Assembly (NCBI GenBank): GCA_000310025.1 | Contig: FN648365.1 | Span: 46,137-110,136, forward strand | Source: Ectocarpus siliculosus | Taxonomy: Eukaryota; Sar; Phaeophyceae; Ectocarpales; Ectocarpaceae | Reading direction: 5' to 3' | Length of the DNA: 64,000 nucleotides | Shown here: positions 34,561-44,493 of the stretch, piece after piece | How the letters are laid out: each line of letters starts with the position of its first letter | How positions within the stretch are numbered: position 1 is the stretch's first letter | The notes under the pieces: generated by a model | What the model was told of the DNA's origin: nothing | The model's input: only the letters and a program-made list of their open reading frames with translations | Database searches by the model: none | Program-made: the position numbers and the translations under genes

Positions 34561-35663
34561 CGAGCGATTCTCACTATCCAGTAGAATCATGAACATGGTG
34601 TGGATTTGTCAGTATCCGCCAGGACAAAACAACCAACATTCGTTGTTGGTTCTGTGGTAGGGCCGCCTGTTTCATACAGTAGTGCCGTTCCTGCGGCCGC
34701 CGAGTTTGTGCGGTTACGCGGTTGGTCATGTATATCGTGCAGATGATGTGCAATCGGTATGTGCCGGGGCGAAACACATCAATCGTGTTTTGGTGGCCTG
34801 GTTTGGGGGAGCTTATTTCAACAGCACTACCCACATTTACACAGTCGGCATTCGTGCGATATACGCACGAAATATTTAAAATGCCAATTTTTCCGCTATT
34901 CGCGTGGACGAAACGCATCAACTCGGTTTCGTTTTGCTCTGTTGCTTGTTGTGAAAGGGAGCGCTTGCACACTCGCAGATGGCGATTGAATCGAGGTCAC
35001 GCCTGGGCAGGGCGGCAGCACGCGGGCGGACCGGTGCGTGGGGATCGTGGCCGGCAACGCCAGGTGTTTCCTTTCAAAAGCCATGACGGCGGATATGTCC
35101 GCCGGGTGCCCCACGCCGCGACCACGCCGCGACCGTCTTCATGGGAGCCAGGGCTTACGCCCGCTCGGGGAGCAGCAAGGCGCCCGTGCCGTGCACGGTC
35201 TTCTCCGCGGACCGCAGACCGTGGCCCGGGGGCGGCGGTGGAATCAAAAGGATGTTATTGAAGGGGTCGCCGAGAGCTGAGTGAATTAAAACACACGGCC
35301 GAATGAGGGCGGCCCGACGGCATGGCAACAAGGGCTGCAGCGAGATTTAAGGCACAAGCGAACTCAGACCTGATGGACGACCTCATCGGGTCCTCAATCG
35401 CGGAGAGGGGCAGCTGGTCGATGCGGCGGCGGTGTGTAGGAAGCCACCCGTATCACCGCCGGGTGCCGATTATTCCTGCCGTCGTCACGCCGGAGTGGTC
35501 GGGGTTCTCCTAGTGCATCGCATCAGGCGATCCAAGAATCGGGATGAGGTTAACGACCCATGATCGGGATATAGAGCAGACGGCGGAGCAGTTGCTCTGG
35601 TGGTGGCGTCGTTGTCATGTTGTGCAACGTTGCCCGATGACGCGCCGTTAACATCCTGTCGTA
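34561..35663. other. Satellite edge and GC-rich sequence, no supported gene
   Basis: The stretch to about 34860 still has decayed satellite C words. 35000-35280 is GC-rich with overlapping frames of 72-179 codons on both strands and no recognised domain. Confidence 0.45.
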
Positions 35664-36302
35664 GTTAAAGGTTGTGCAGTGCAAGTTCTGAAGTATGCCC
35701 AAGCCCGCGGAGCTTCGAGGCAAATAGTTACGAAATAGGGGTGAATCCCAGCAACTAACGCGCGCTGCACCATTTAGCTAAGGATATGGGAATTTGCTGT
35801 ATATGGCTGTTGGGGGCAACACATTGGAACGAGTATCCCGAAGGGCGGGAAGATGAAGTCAGAGGAATGTGTAGGAGCCGCCCACAGGAGAGGACTCGCA
35901 AGGGGTGTCCCGTTCGGTACGACATAGCGAGTCGGGAGGCAATCGGGGGAAAGCACTGTGTGCGGTAGGTAGGCAGTAACAGGAGCTAATCCCACTGCAC
36001 GAGTAGTGTCATGATGACCTCGATGTTGGCGAAGAAAATGGTAGGGTACCATTTTAAGGACTTGGTCATCTGAGACTACTGTGTGCAGTGAGATTGGTTC
36101 CCTCCACCGCAGGAGAGGGCACCCTCAGTTGCTGTTTGGAGGGAAGAGAGAGACAGTCTTTATTGGGAGAGAGGCAGAGGCACGATAGAAAGGCCGCAGA
36201 AACGTGTCTGCGGGAAATGTGCTCTCTGCCAGTTTGGTATCTCTGTCTTCCCTCGGGCTGTAGAAAATGTTAATAAATGCAATTCGAAAGAAAACAATAA
36301 AG
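35664..36302 (+). repeat. Dispersed repeat E, copy 2
   Basis: Full-length copy of the family at 27783-28375. Its last 270 bp (36031-36302) is repeated almost exactly at 36688-36962. Confidence 0.88.
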
Positions 36303-36387
36303 GGCAGGTTTGTTTAAGGCGTAGACAAAGGCGTAGACAAAACAAATCGAGGTTTATTGAAACAACTCGAATTGCCATACTGTTTAT

Positions 36388-36600
36388 ATTGGGGTACCCG
36401 GAACGCATTGCGTACTGCGGGGCCCCCTCGGTCGAGAGGAGGAGTCGCATAGGTTACCATTATGTTCAAGCCTTGTGTCCACAGAGTCTTAGCGTGCCAG
36501 AGAGAGAGTATTGCAGAGACAACTAGCGAGGTGGTCACATAGAAGGCTTCTAGCGGTGTGCCAGCCTCTGGAGCTGACAGGAAGTGGAGTCTTTTCCCAC
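36388..36600 (+). repeat. Dispersed repeat D, copy 3
   Basis: The most complete copy. The first half matches 25955-26030 and the second half is nearly identical to 30515-30660. It lies between the two 270-bp repeat E segments. Confidence 0.85.
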
Positions 36601-36687
36601 CCACCCACCCTTTTTCTTTCGAAGGTGGGGGAAAGGAGAGGACGAATTAAATATCCGGTAGAATTTATAGCTGTATGTATGTGAGGC

Positions 36688-36962
36688 GAAGAAAATGGTA
36701 GGGTACCATTTTAGGGACTTGGTCATCTGAGACTACTGTGTGCAGTAAGATTGGTTCCCTCCACCGCAGGAGAGGGCACCCTCAGTTGCTGTTTGGAGGG
36801 AAGAGAGAGACAGTCTTTATTGGGAGAGAGGCAGAGGCACGATAGAAAGGCCGCAGAAACGTGTCTGCGGGAAATGTGCTCTCTGCCAGTTTGGTATCTT
36901 TCTCTTCCCTCGGGCGGTAGAAAATATTAATAAATGCAATTCGAAAGAAAACAATAAAGGGT
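36688..36962 (+). repeat. Dispersed repeat E, 3' half duplicated
   Basis: Nearly identical to 36031-36302, beginning 'ggcgaagaaaatggtagggt' and ending 'gaaaacaataaaggg'. The two copies enclose about 385 bp that include repeat D, giving an LTR-like layout. No TG/CA ends or target duplication were found. Confidence 0.88.
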
Positions 36963-37560
36963 TATATTTACTAGGGTTAAGGATTTCCCCCCCGCCCCCC
37001 AATGGGGCTGGGGGCCAACATCCAGGACGGATGGTGGTGAGTGTCTGGGAGGAAGAAAAGAAGAAGAAGGGGAGAGGATTGGTAGGGGCGGGTAGAAGGG
37101 ACGATGTTGGGAGAGGCAAGCAAGTGCTGAAGAATTTCGGTACTCGACGAGCGCGCAGTCCCGCCGGGGGTGAAAGGGACATGTCAGTCGGTAGTCTTGT
37201 CTATCGGTAATCGAAAAGCCGATGAATCGAGGTATACATTATATGTACATAACGATGGAGAAGGCCGACGAGGAAGGTACGAAGAGAGGAAATTGCACCC
37301 CACGTTCAGTTCGAAGTCGGTGTGAAAACCGCCGCAAGGAAGGAGTGCCAAGGGAATAAACAAAAAAACAGAGACGTCGACGTTTGCGTCGTGGGATGAT
37401 CCTTCCGTATAATGCAGGCACATTCACCAATGCACGACGGGGAGGAGGAAAAATACCCATCGTGAAAGTCAAAGCGAAGGTCATAACTGCGTATGACTCA
37501 TGCGCGGACAAGTAACCACGGAGACTTATCAACAAGGAGCTTGAAGGCCGGCTGAGAAGG
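36963..37560. other. No supported gene
   Basis: Short frames only. A 'tactagggttaagg' string near 36971 is too short to count as telomeric. Confidence 0.5.
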
Positions 37561-38620
37561 TTTGAAGACACAAACACTTACGCGACGATGGCAAGCGCAA
37601 CGTCAAAACTTCACAAGAAGAAAATGCATACAAAAAAAGAAAAGGCCGGATGCCGACCTATGGCTCTCCTCTCGGAATGAAGGGATTCCCACAAATGCCA
37701 TGAACAACGCGAGAATTTCACTGCTGTATCCCGACGTACAAGACTCCCATCGACACACCAGCACAGACGGGTAGGAGGAGTGGGTGCGTGCGTGGAAGAT
37801 GCCGTCACAGTCCTACGACTATGTACAGTCGGAGTCTGGTCGATACGAAGGTCGAAGGTGGGCATGATGAAGGTCGACCCGTCCTGCGTCGTTCGGTGTA
37901 ATATGAAAAATGCGAAAGATGGACTACGTAAAGATACAGCGGTCTTCTCGGCAGTGCCAAAGGAAAAATGAAAAATGCAACCATGTCGCAAAAAAAAAAA
38001 AAAGGTGAGCGGGATAATAACAAATAGAACACCGGATCCTCTGTTGTTGCAGGCAGGTTTGCTTCCACAGCCAACCCGGGAACCCAACCCACTCTTGTCT
38101 TTCGGCCTAGAAGACTCCAATCGACGCAAACACCGGTAGGAGAGCGCGTGGAAGATGCCGTGACACACAACTCCACTCTCCTACGGCATCTATGCACAGT
38201 ACTGCTGGCGTTGTAGGACCATGTATGTGAAAGATCTCCGAGGGGTCCTCCTGCTGCCGTGTATCTATCGTCGATACATGTGGCAGCCGCACGACACACG
38301 AACGGATGTTTGCATCCCTTTGTAGTATGTTTCGCCGTGGCAGGAAGTATCCCATCCAGTTATTAGGTCGTTGCCGTAGTACGCGGACGTCGTTCGGCCT
38401 CTAGTCCATACCTGATACAGTACTGCTGTAGCTAAAACACAGCAGCAATCGACCCATGTAAGTATGCATGCAATTTTTTGCTGTGGTTTCAGGCAGACTT
38501 TTGCCTCCACAGCCCGAGAATCCCACTGCTGTATCTCGACCTGAAAGACTCCAATCAACAAGCCAGCACTGGCAGAAGTGCGTGGAAGATGCCGTGACAG
38601 CACAAAACACTATATTGGCG
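37561..38620 (+). repeat. Diverged repeat of about 410-bp period
   Basis: The segment 'aagactcc(c/a)atc(g/a)ac' followed by 'gcgtggaagatgccgt(g/c)aca' appears three times, near 37741, 38110 and 38529. The first and third copies are preceded by 'cactgctgtat(c/t)'. The second and third share a '(t)tgc(t/c)tccacagcc' block. Divergence is high. Confidence 0.65.
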
Positions 38621-39581
38621 AAATGGAGAGTGAAGGGTGCGATGGAGAAGACATATATAGTTCGTATTCGGAACACAAATAAAACAAGCATTTGATTCCT
38701 GGAGAAGTGTACATCTGTTGCTTCTGAACCAACTGCCCCACATGCACTTTCCAGCAACCGAGGCATTACGTAGTGGCGTCAGCAGAGGTGCAGAGCAATG
38801 TAGACCGTGCAGACACGGTGGGGGTAGGGGTCGGAACGTTGGGAGGCATACATGTGGACATTTTAGTTTAGATCCGCTAGTTGCGGCGATTCTGGTATGT
38901 ATATCGTATGAATACTGTATGCACCAACGGGCCAACGGGCAACGTCGAGACAGACACGCGGGCTCAGCCAACAGCGACACTGCACAGTGGATGACCGGTA
39001 TTGCGTAAGATAATCAGGACACTGGTGGTGTGATATGTGACTCTCTGGGCGTAGCGAGTCTTGGGTGTGTAGGCGTAGAGATGGGTGAGTTCTAGGTGCG
39101 AACACGGGCGTGCCCCTTTCGACTAGTCAAAAAAAAAGTTCACCCGCCGCCATCTCGATGAAAAAGGACAGTCAATCGCCGTCCTGTGGCCGAACCCACC
39201 AAGCACGCACACCAACGTTTTGTCTCTGGCACAGCTTTGTGCTTGTGGGTTGTGTCAGAGTGTAAACCACCAGCTTTGGATACGAGGAGGAGAGAGACAA
39301 TTCAGTTTCTCTCTGTACAACGTGTATACTCTCAATCAAGGTGTGGTGATAAATCACATCCTCCGATCATCTTCCGTATGTAGATGGCTGCGTGTATTCG
39401 ACTTCGCAGATCGGGGGACAACTCTGCTGCAGCTGCTGCTGCTGCTGTGTGTGTGTGTGTGTGTGTGTCAACGCCCTCTACCGCATGTTTCCCCCTGCAG
39501 CTTGTCATAATGATCGATGTCCAACGATACACAATTTAAAAGAGCGTATCTCCCTGCAATACCGATTAAACGCAGAAATAT
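38621..39581. other. No supported gene; microsatellites
   Basis: Contains CTG repeats (about 39428-39446) followed by a GT run (about 39447-39470). No recognised coding sequence. Confidence 0.5.
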
Positions 39582-40215
39582 TAACACCACATCCCGTTCG
39601 ACTGTGGGTATATCTCGAATGGGTAGTCTTTCTGTGTGTGTTTATATTATTCCTTAATTAATATTCTCACTCGTATTCGGCCAAGGCTCTCGCGGGAGTA
39701 CATTGTTCAAGGACATCAACAAGATTAACCGCTCCCGACAGAGTCCACTGGAAATTTCCGTCTGGAATGACAAGCCAATCACCAGATGTCCAGGGATTTA
39801 AACTTGACACATACATTCGACAGGCCGCCAATACATCCTTTCAAAATATCCAACAATCTCGGAAGCGAAATTCGCAACTTGCTGATTGCACATATTCGCA
39901 ACTATTTGACGCATTGCAAACTCCGCATTCCTGGTGTTCGGGGTATATTCGGCTGTTTACACGTCCTCGTGATGTCATCGGGATATAGCCAAATACATAT
40001 CCGAATGGATTGCAAACTCCGGTTCTGGTGTTGGTGCGTCCCGTCACCAGAAAAAATGACGTGTCCGGACGCGCGGCTCGCAATTTCAGAAGCAAACAAG
40101 CTGCGCACACTGATCTGCTGGCTGATACATTACGCACCACATCCCGTTCGACTGTGGGTATATCTCGAATGTGTACAAAAGTCTTTCTGTGTGTGTGTGT
40201 ATTTATTTCTCCTTA
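39582..40215 (+). repeat. Pair of about 80-bp direct repeats
   Basis: 'caccacatcccgttcgactg' through 'tatatctcgaatg' to 'ccttaatt' occurs at 39582-39660 and 40133-40215. A second, more diverged pair with 'gtctcgcaca' and 'tgtgaaagcacaac' lies at about 40240-40330 and 40452-40560. The LTR element is inserted just past the latter. Confidence 0.7.
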
Positions 40216-40578
40216 ATTGTGCAGACACGCACACCCAGCGGCTGTGACACAACAGCAACGTCTCGCACAACCGCAGAAACTTACCCGCCATGGCCCAATC
40301 CCCCCTGTGTGTGAAAGCACACCAGTAATAGCTACCTCTGGCCACATACACAACAGCCATGCCTGAGAGTCATCGTAAAATGTGCTCTTCTTCTTGCCGT
40401 CGGAAAATCTCTCGCAAATATGTGGTGTGGTTGGTGGCAGATGGGAGTCTTGCTGTTGGAAACGTAGCAAGTCTCGCACATCAGTAGAAACGTGTAAAAA
40501 CACACCCACCCGTCATGGCGCATCCCCCCCCCGATGTGAAAGCACAACACCAGCAGTGTAGTAGCAGACCTGGCTGCG

Positions 40579-40583
40579 CGCTC
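40579..40583 (+). repeat. Target-site duplication, left (CGCTC)
   Basis: The five bases CGCTC lie directly before the 5' LTR and recur directly after the 3' LTR at 44489-44493. Five-base duplications are typical of Ty1/copia integration. Confidence 0.88.
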
Positions 40584-40904
40584 TGATAGATATACTTGTA
40601 GCAATGCCAAGTGGTTGTAGGATTGTGTGGTACGTGGAATGTATTTCCAGGGTGTGCAAGGTACCCCTGTTGTATACTGCGTCGCCCCCTCATGGTGGTG
40701 CGTGCACGCGTGCGTGCAGTCCATGTCTGTTCATGTGTCCATGTCTTCATGTGTTCATGTGAGTCCATGTTTTTCATGTGAAGAAGAAGTCTATACAACA
40801 AGCCCAGCACATCTTTCCTCCTTGGCGCGAGTTCGCCGAGTTGCCGACACCCTATTCAACACACGTCTTGCGACAAGCTACCCCCAGTTCGGATCATCCT
40901 AACA
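40584..40904 (+). repeat. 5' LTR
   Basis: Starts 'tgatagatatac' and ends 'atcctaaca'. It contains a 'catgt' rich stretch (40728-40783) where it differs from the 3' LTR by one 8-bp unit. Confidence 0.95.
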
Positions 40905-40910
40905 CGCTAG

Positions 40911-40926
40911 CGTGTGATATCACACG
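40911..40926. promoter_or_regulatory. 16-bp perfect palindrome at the expected primer-binding position
   Basis: CGTGTGATATCACACG starts six bases inside the 5' LTR. I do not recognise a tRNA-complementary primer site there. The palindrome could form a structure in the RNA, but any role in priming is inference. Confidence 0.5.
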
Positions 40927-40977
40927 GGATCCCGAGGTGAGGTTAGCTTTAAAAGGGTTCGGCTAGAGAAGTAGATC

Positions 40978-41412
40978 ATGGAAGCCCTCGACCTCAGCAG
41001 CTTAACTGAAGAGGACCGCCAAGCATTATCGGCGCACATCAAAGAGGAAGTGGAGAGAGGAGTACAAGAAAAAATCAAGTTTACCGAAGAGAAGCGTCCC
41101 GCATCAGAGAGCGTGGACAAGCCCCCCGATGGAGGCGATCCCCGGCATGCTCGGCCGGCTGGAACAGCGTTAGACCCGCAACCTGAAGACCAGCCACGAT
41201 CGTTGGAGGACCATCTCGTTGAGTCCTTCGCGCGGGCAATGCGGAGGACCAACACCCCGGGGGAGGAAACCAGGGAAGTCTTACCCCCTACGGACACCAT
41301 TCGTGTCAGTCCTGTAATACATGTAGCCCCATTTACGGGTGTGTTTGATTCTAGTGGCGATGTCCAGGTTGGAGTACAGGTTTTTGAGATCCAATTTCGA
41401 ATGTTGTTATAA
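40978..41412 (+). CDS. Gag-position open frame (144 residues)
   Basis: Starts 73 bp inside the 5' LTR, where gag is expected. The first 35 residues are strongly helical and charged, like the N-terminus of many copia Gag proteins. The middle is Pro/Asp/Arg-rich. No CCHC zinc knuckle is present. At 144 residues it is shorter than typical copia Gag, so it is either truncated or a remnant. The frame stops before the 55-bp tandem repeats. Confidence 0.55.
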   Translation: MEALDLSSLTEEDRQALSAHIKEEVERGVQEKIKFTEEKRPASESVDKPPDGGDPRHARPAGTALDPQPEDQPRSLEDHLVESFARAMRRTNTPGEETREVLPPTDTIRVSPVIHVAPFTGVFDSSGDVQVGVQVFEIQFRMLL

Positions 41413-41683
41413 CACTGGAGATGCCGAGCAGCAACACCATCAGCATGCGCCTACTAAGGTCGTAGATCCGCTCAGGCACGTGATGATCTGCTCACCGTTT
41501 TACGTCTGAAGTGGTTTTGGTATGTGCTTGCATGCTTGTCTTCGTCGATTTCGTTTGGGTGTGCTCCGATAAACCTACAGCACACCTTGTTGAGTTCTGC
41601 ATACATACGCGTCATCATCTTGCACATGTTTTTCCTGAGAGGTACAGCAGTAGACCCCATCAAAGGGCGTTCTATTCTTGATA

Positions 41684-41932
41684 AGGTTGCCAGTGATCCA
41701 CACAAAACTGCGAGGTTGAATGGATATTGAGTCACGTAAGGTTGCCAGTCACCCACACAAAACTGCGAGGTTAAATTGATATTGCGTCACGCAAGGTTGC
41801 CAGTCACCCACACAAAACTGCGAGGTTAAATGGATATTGCGTCACGTAAGGTTGCCAGTCACCCACAAAACTGCGAGGTTGTATGGCTACTACGCCACGT
41901 AAGGTTGCCAGTCACCCACAGAAACTGAAAGA
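41684..41932 (+). repeat. 55-bp tandem repeat within the LTR element
   Basis: About 4.5 units of 'aaggttgccagtcacccaca' followed by 'actgcgaggtt', ending 'gcgtcacgt'. It occupies the place where integrase or polymerase should be encoded. It probably arose after the internal deletion. Confidence 0.92.
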
Positions 41933-42393
41933 ATAGATGAGAGTGTCAGCGAATCCTAACCAAGCTGCTGCATATACCTTCTTGAGTGCTTTGAAGTTGA
42001 TGGGAATATTTTGTCCCTCTTGTGTTAAAATACAGAGATTGATCTCCGACTCATTATTTTTGCGTTCACGTCGATAACGGGATATGCGAAGGCGTCATGA
42101 ATCTTTGCACCCTCTACCGACAATGAGTTGCGTGTTATGAACAGGAGTCTGTTGCATGTCCAGCGGTAGGAGTTGTAGGGGGATACACTTGGAAATTTGG
42201 TCAGGGGTCTGTGTAACCGACAGGACTACATGGAGATGATCTCCATTTCGTACCAGAACACTGTATGCACGAAAGCAGCGGAGTGGTTGCACACCAGTAA
42301 GAAAATGTGTTGGGTTGTTGATCAGAAACACAGCTGTGTAAGCTCTACCATGGATCCAACATTGTTGTTTGCGTGACCGAGGAATAATTAACC

Positions 42394-42941
42394 TTGTCAG
42401 ACAAATCGCAAGAATCGTTGTGTCACTTTTACGAAAGAGGAGTAATTAACCTCAGTCGTAGATTGGCGTTCGATTTGTTAGGTAACCATGATGTCGTACA
42501 GAATGCGAAAGACAACGATCACTGCTGCGCAGAACAGGGGGCGTATTGCAAGGTATTCTCCCCAGCAGTGTCACGTGCTAAATTGACGCTTTGGGTGACT
42601 GATTTGCCTGTGCCTTTCCCTTTCGGATGCGCAATCTCCCCTGCACTGCCGAGTCAATCCCCCCGGAGAGACAGCTGCACCCACCCCACCCAGGCGGATA
42701 CGTGGCACCTGATGAAGCCCGAGCCGCGGCCATGCCAGCAGAAAAGGGTGGCCGCGGCAGAGGCGAGGGTGGCTACCGCGGGGAAGAAGCAATGGCAGGA
42801 GGGATGGATGAAAGCGCTGGGGTTGATGGGCCGGCAAAAATACTTCGTGTGACCAATGGTGTGACTTTTCTTATTTCGTGTTCTCATTGTTTTGGCTTTG
42901 GTTTGTGGTGCTTCGGCTTTGTGTTTGGTCTTTTTGAGTAA
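42394..42941 (+). other. Internal element sequence, possible coding remnant
   Basis: Two overlapping plus-strand frames (42394-42852 and 42627-42941). The second has a Gly/Arg-rich stretch ('GRGRGEGGYRG') like the linker before nucleocapsid knuckles. No CCHC motif follows. Confidence 0.3.
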
Positions 42942-42993
42942 GAGGTCGAGCCTGAACGAGTAGGATTTTATTTTCGGGGTTTTCACAGGATGT

Positions 42994-43863
42994 TTGGTTG
43001 TGAACAGCGATCACAACCTGAGGGAGCAGGTGGTAGAGGAGATTTTATTCTTGGAAAATTGGGATGCAGGGACTTTGAAGACCTCGAAGCAGACGTACGC
43101 TGAAGAGTTGGGGATGGAGTTTGGGGTAGAGTACGGGAAGGAAATTCCTCTTCCTGTAGGGTTGAAGCTTTCAGAGTTTGACCAAGATGAAGAAGTGGTA
43201 TCAAGGCCTTTTCGTGAGCTGATAGGATCATTGATGTGGCTGGCAACGCAAACGAGGCCAGATATCACGAACGCAGTGAGAGCGGTAGCACGGTAGTGTG
43301 CTTCTTCCAAAGAGATTCATTGGAGAGCAGGTCTTGGTATTTTGGGGTATGTGGTAAGGACTAGTGACTTGGGTATTACATTCAGGAGGGGTAGTGTAGC
43401 AGGGTTGAGCATGGAGGTGTTCGCAGACGCAGACTATGCAAGTAAGGCTGCCGATAGGAGGTCTGTGTCAGGAGGATTGGTGATGTGTGGGGGGGGATGT
43501 ATTTCTTGGTTTTCAAGGACGCAGAAGTGCGTTACGTTGAGCACGACAGAGGCGGAGTATGTCTCCCTTGCGGATGTGATGAAGGAAGTGTTGTTTCTGA
43601 GGCAAGTATGGCGTTTCATGTTGCCAGAAGCCGGTATGCCGTGTATTCCGGTGTTCGAGGATAACCAGGGGGCTATTCAGTTGGCACAGAACCCAATTAG
43701 CAACAGTAACTCGAAGCACATCGACGTAAGGCACCACTTTACCAGGGATTGGTACGCAGGAAGGAGATTTCGATTTTTCACGTGGAATCGGCGTATCAAC
43801 ATGCTGACTTCCTCACGAAGGCACTTAACGTGGGAAATTTCGAGTTTCATCGTAACTTCGTAA
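42994..43863 (+). pseudogene. Ty1/copia reverse transcriptase tail and RNase H, broken
   Basis: The 42994-43296 part matches the end of copia reverse transcriptase: 'YAEELG', then the 'RELIGSLMWLATQTRPDI' connection typical of the family. After an in-frame TAG at 43294-43296 the same frame continues as RNase H with 'ADYASKAADRRSVSGG', 'SWFSRTQKCVTLSTTEAEY', 'EDNQGAI' and 'SKHIDVRHHF'. The catalytic acidic residues of RNase H1 folds appear present (the Asp of ADYA, the Glu of TEAEY, the Asp of EDNQ). Near 43750 a single-base loss shifts the frame: the usual C-terminal 'HADFLTKAL' lies in the next frame and ends at about 43878. One stop and one frameshift make this copy non-functional. Confidence 0.92.
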
Positions 43864-44143
43864 TGAGTATGGATTAAGATTTTTATGTTTGGGTTTATTT
43901 TGTGTGCGATCAAACAACTAGGGTGGCAATATTTTGCATTTTTGCCTATGGTTTTTCTCAATGGATGGTGTTCTAGGCTGGGGGGCAATTAGTTCGCTGA
44001 AGCTCGAAGAATTATAACTGGTATGATCGGGGAAGGGTATTGATGTCTAGCCAGTGAGGCTATTATTCTGGAGCTGAGTTGAGTTTCTGAGTTTATTTTC
44101 TTGTGTTTTGGAGTTCTTGAGGATCGAAAAAGACATGGCATGG

Positions 44144-44159
44144 TCACAAGCAGGGGGGC
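44144..44159 (+). promoter_or_regulatory. Polypurine tract
   Basis: The purine-rich string 'aagcagggggg' (44148-44158) lies one base before the 3' LTR, as expected for the plus-strand primer of an LTR element. Confidence 0.7.
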
Positions 44160-44488
44160 TGATAGATATACTTGTAGCAATGCCAAGTGGTTGTAGGATT
44201 GTGTGGTACGTGGAATGTATTTCCAGGGTGTGCAAGGTACCCCTGTTGTATACTGCGTCGCCCCCTCATGGTGGTGCGTGCACGCGTGCGTGCAGTCCAT
44301 GTCTGTTCATGTGTCCATGTCTTCATGTGTTCATGTGTTCATGTGAGTCCATGTTTTTCATGTGAAGAAGAAGTCTATACAACAAGCCCAGCACATCTTT
44401 CCTCCTTGGCGCGAGTTCGCCGAGTTGCCGACACCCTATTCAACACACGTCTTGCGACAAGCTACCCCCAGTTCGGATCATCCTAACA
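44160..44488 (+). repeat. 3' LTR
   Basis: 329 bp, the same as the 5' LTR apart from one extra 'ttcatgtg' unit near 44330-44345. Followed by the CGCTC target duplication at 44489-44493. Confidence 0.95.
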
Positions 44489-44493
44489 CGCTC

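Larger units (their letters stand above)
40584..44488 (+). mobile_element. Ty1/copia-type LTR retrotransposon, internally deleted
   Basis: A 3,905-bp element bounded by LTRs of 321 and 329 bp that begin TG and end CA, inside a CGCTC target duplication. The LTRs are identical in what I compared, apart from one 8-bp 'ttcatgtg' copy-number difference, so insertion is recent. The interior is only about 3.25 kb, too short for a full gag-pol. It holds a gag-position frame, a 55-bp tandem repeat, and the tail of reverse transcriptase plus RNase H. Protease, integrase and most of the polymerase are absent, so this copy must have been moved by proteins from another element. Confidence 0.93.

Noticed and set aside
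36965-36980. Telomere-like 'ctagggttaagga'
   Set aside because: Only one TTAGGG-type unit, so indistinguishable from chance.
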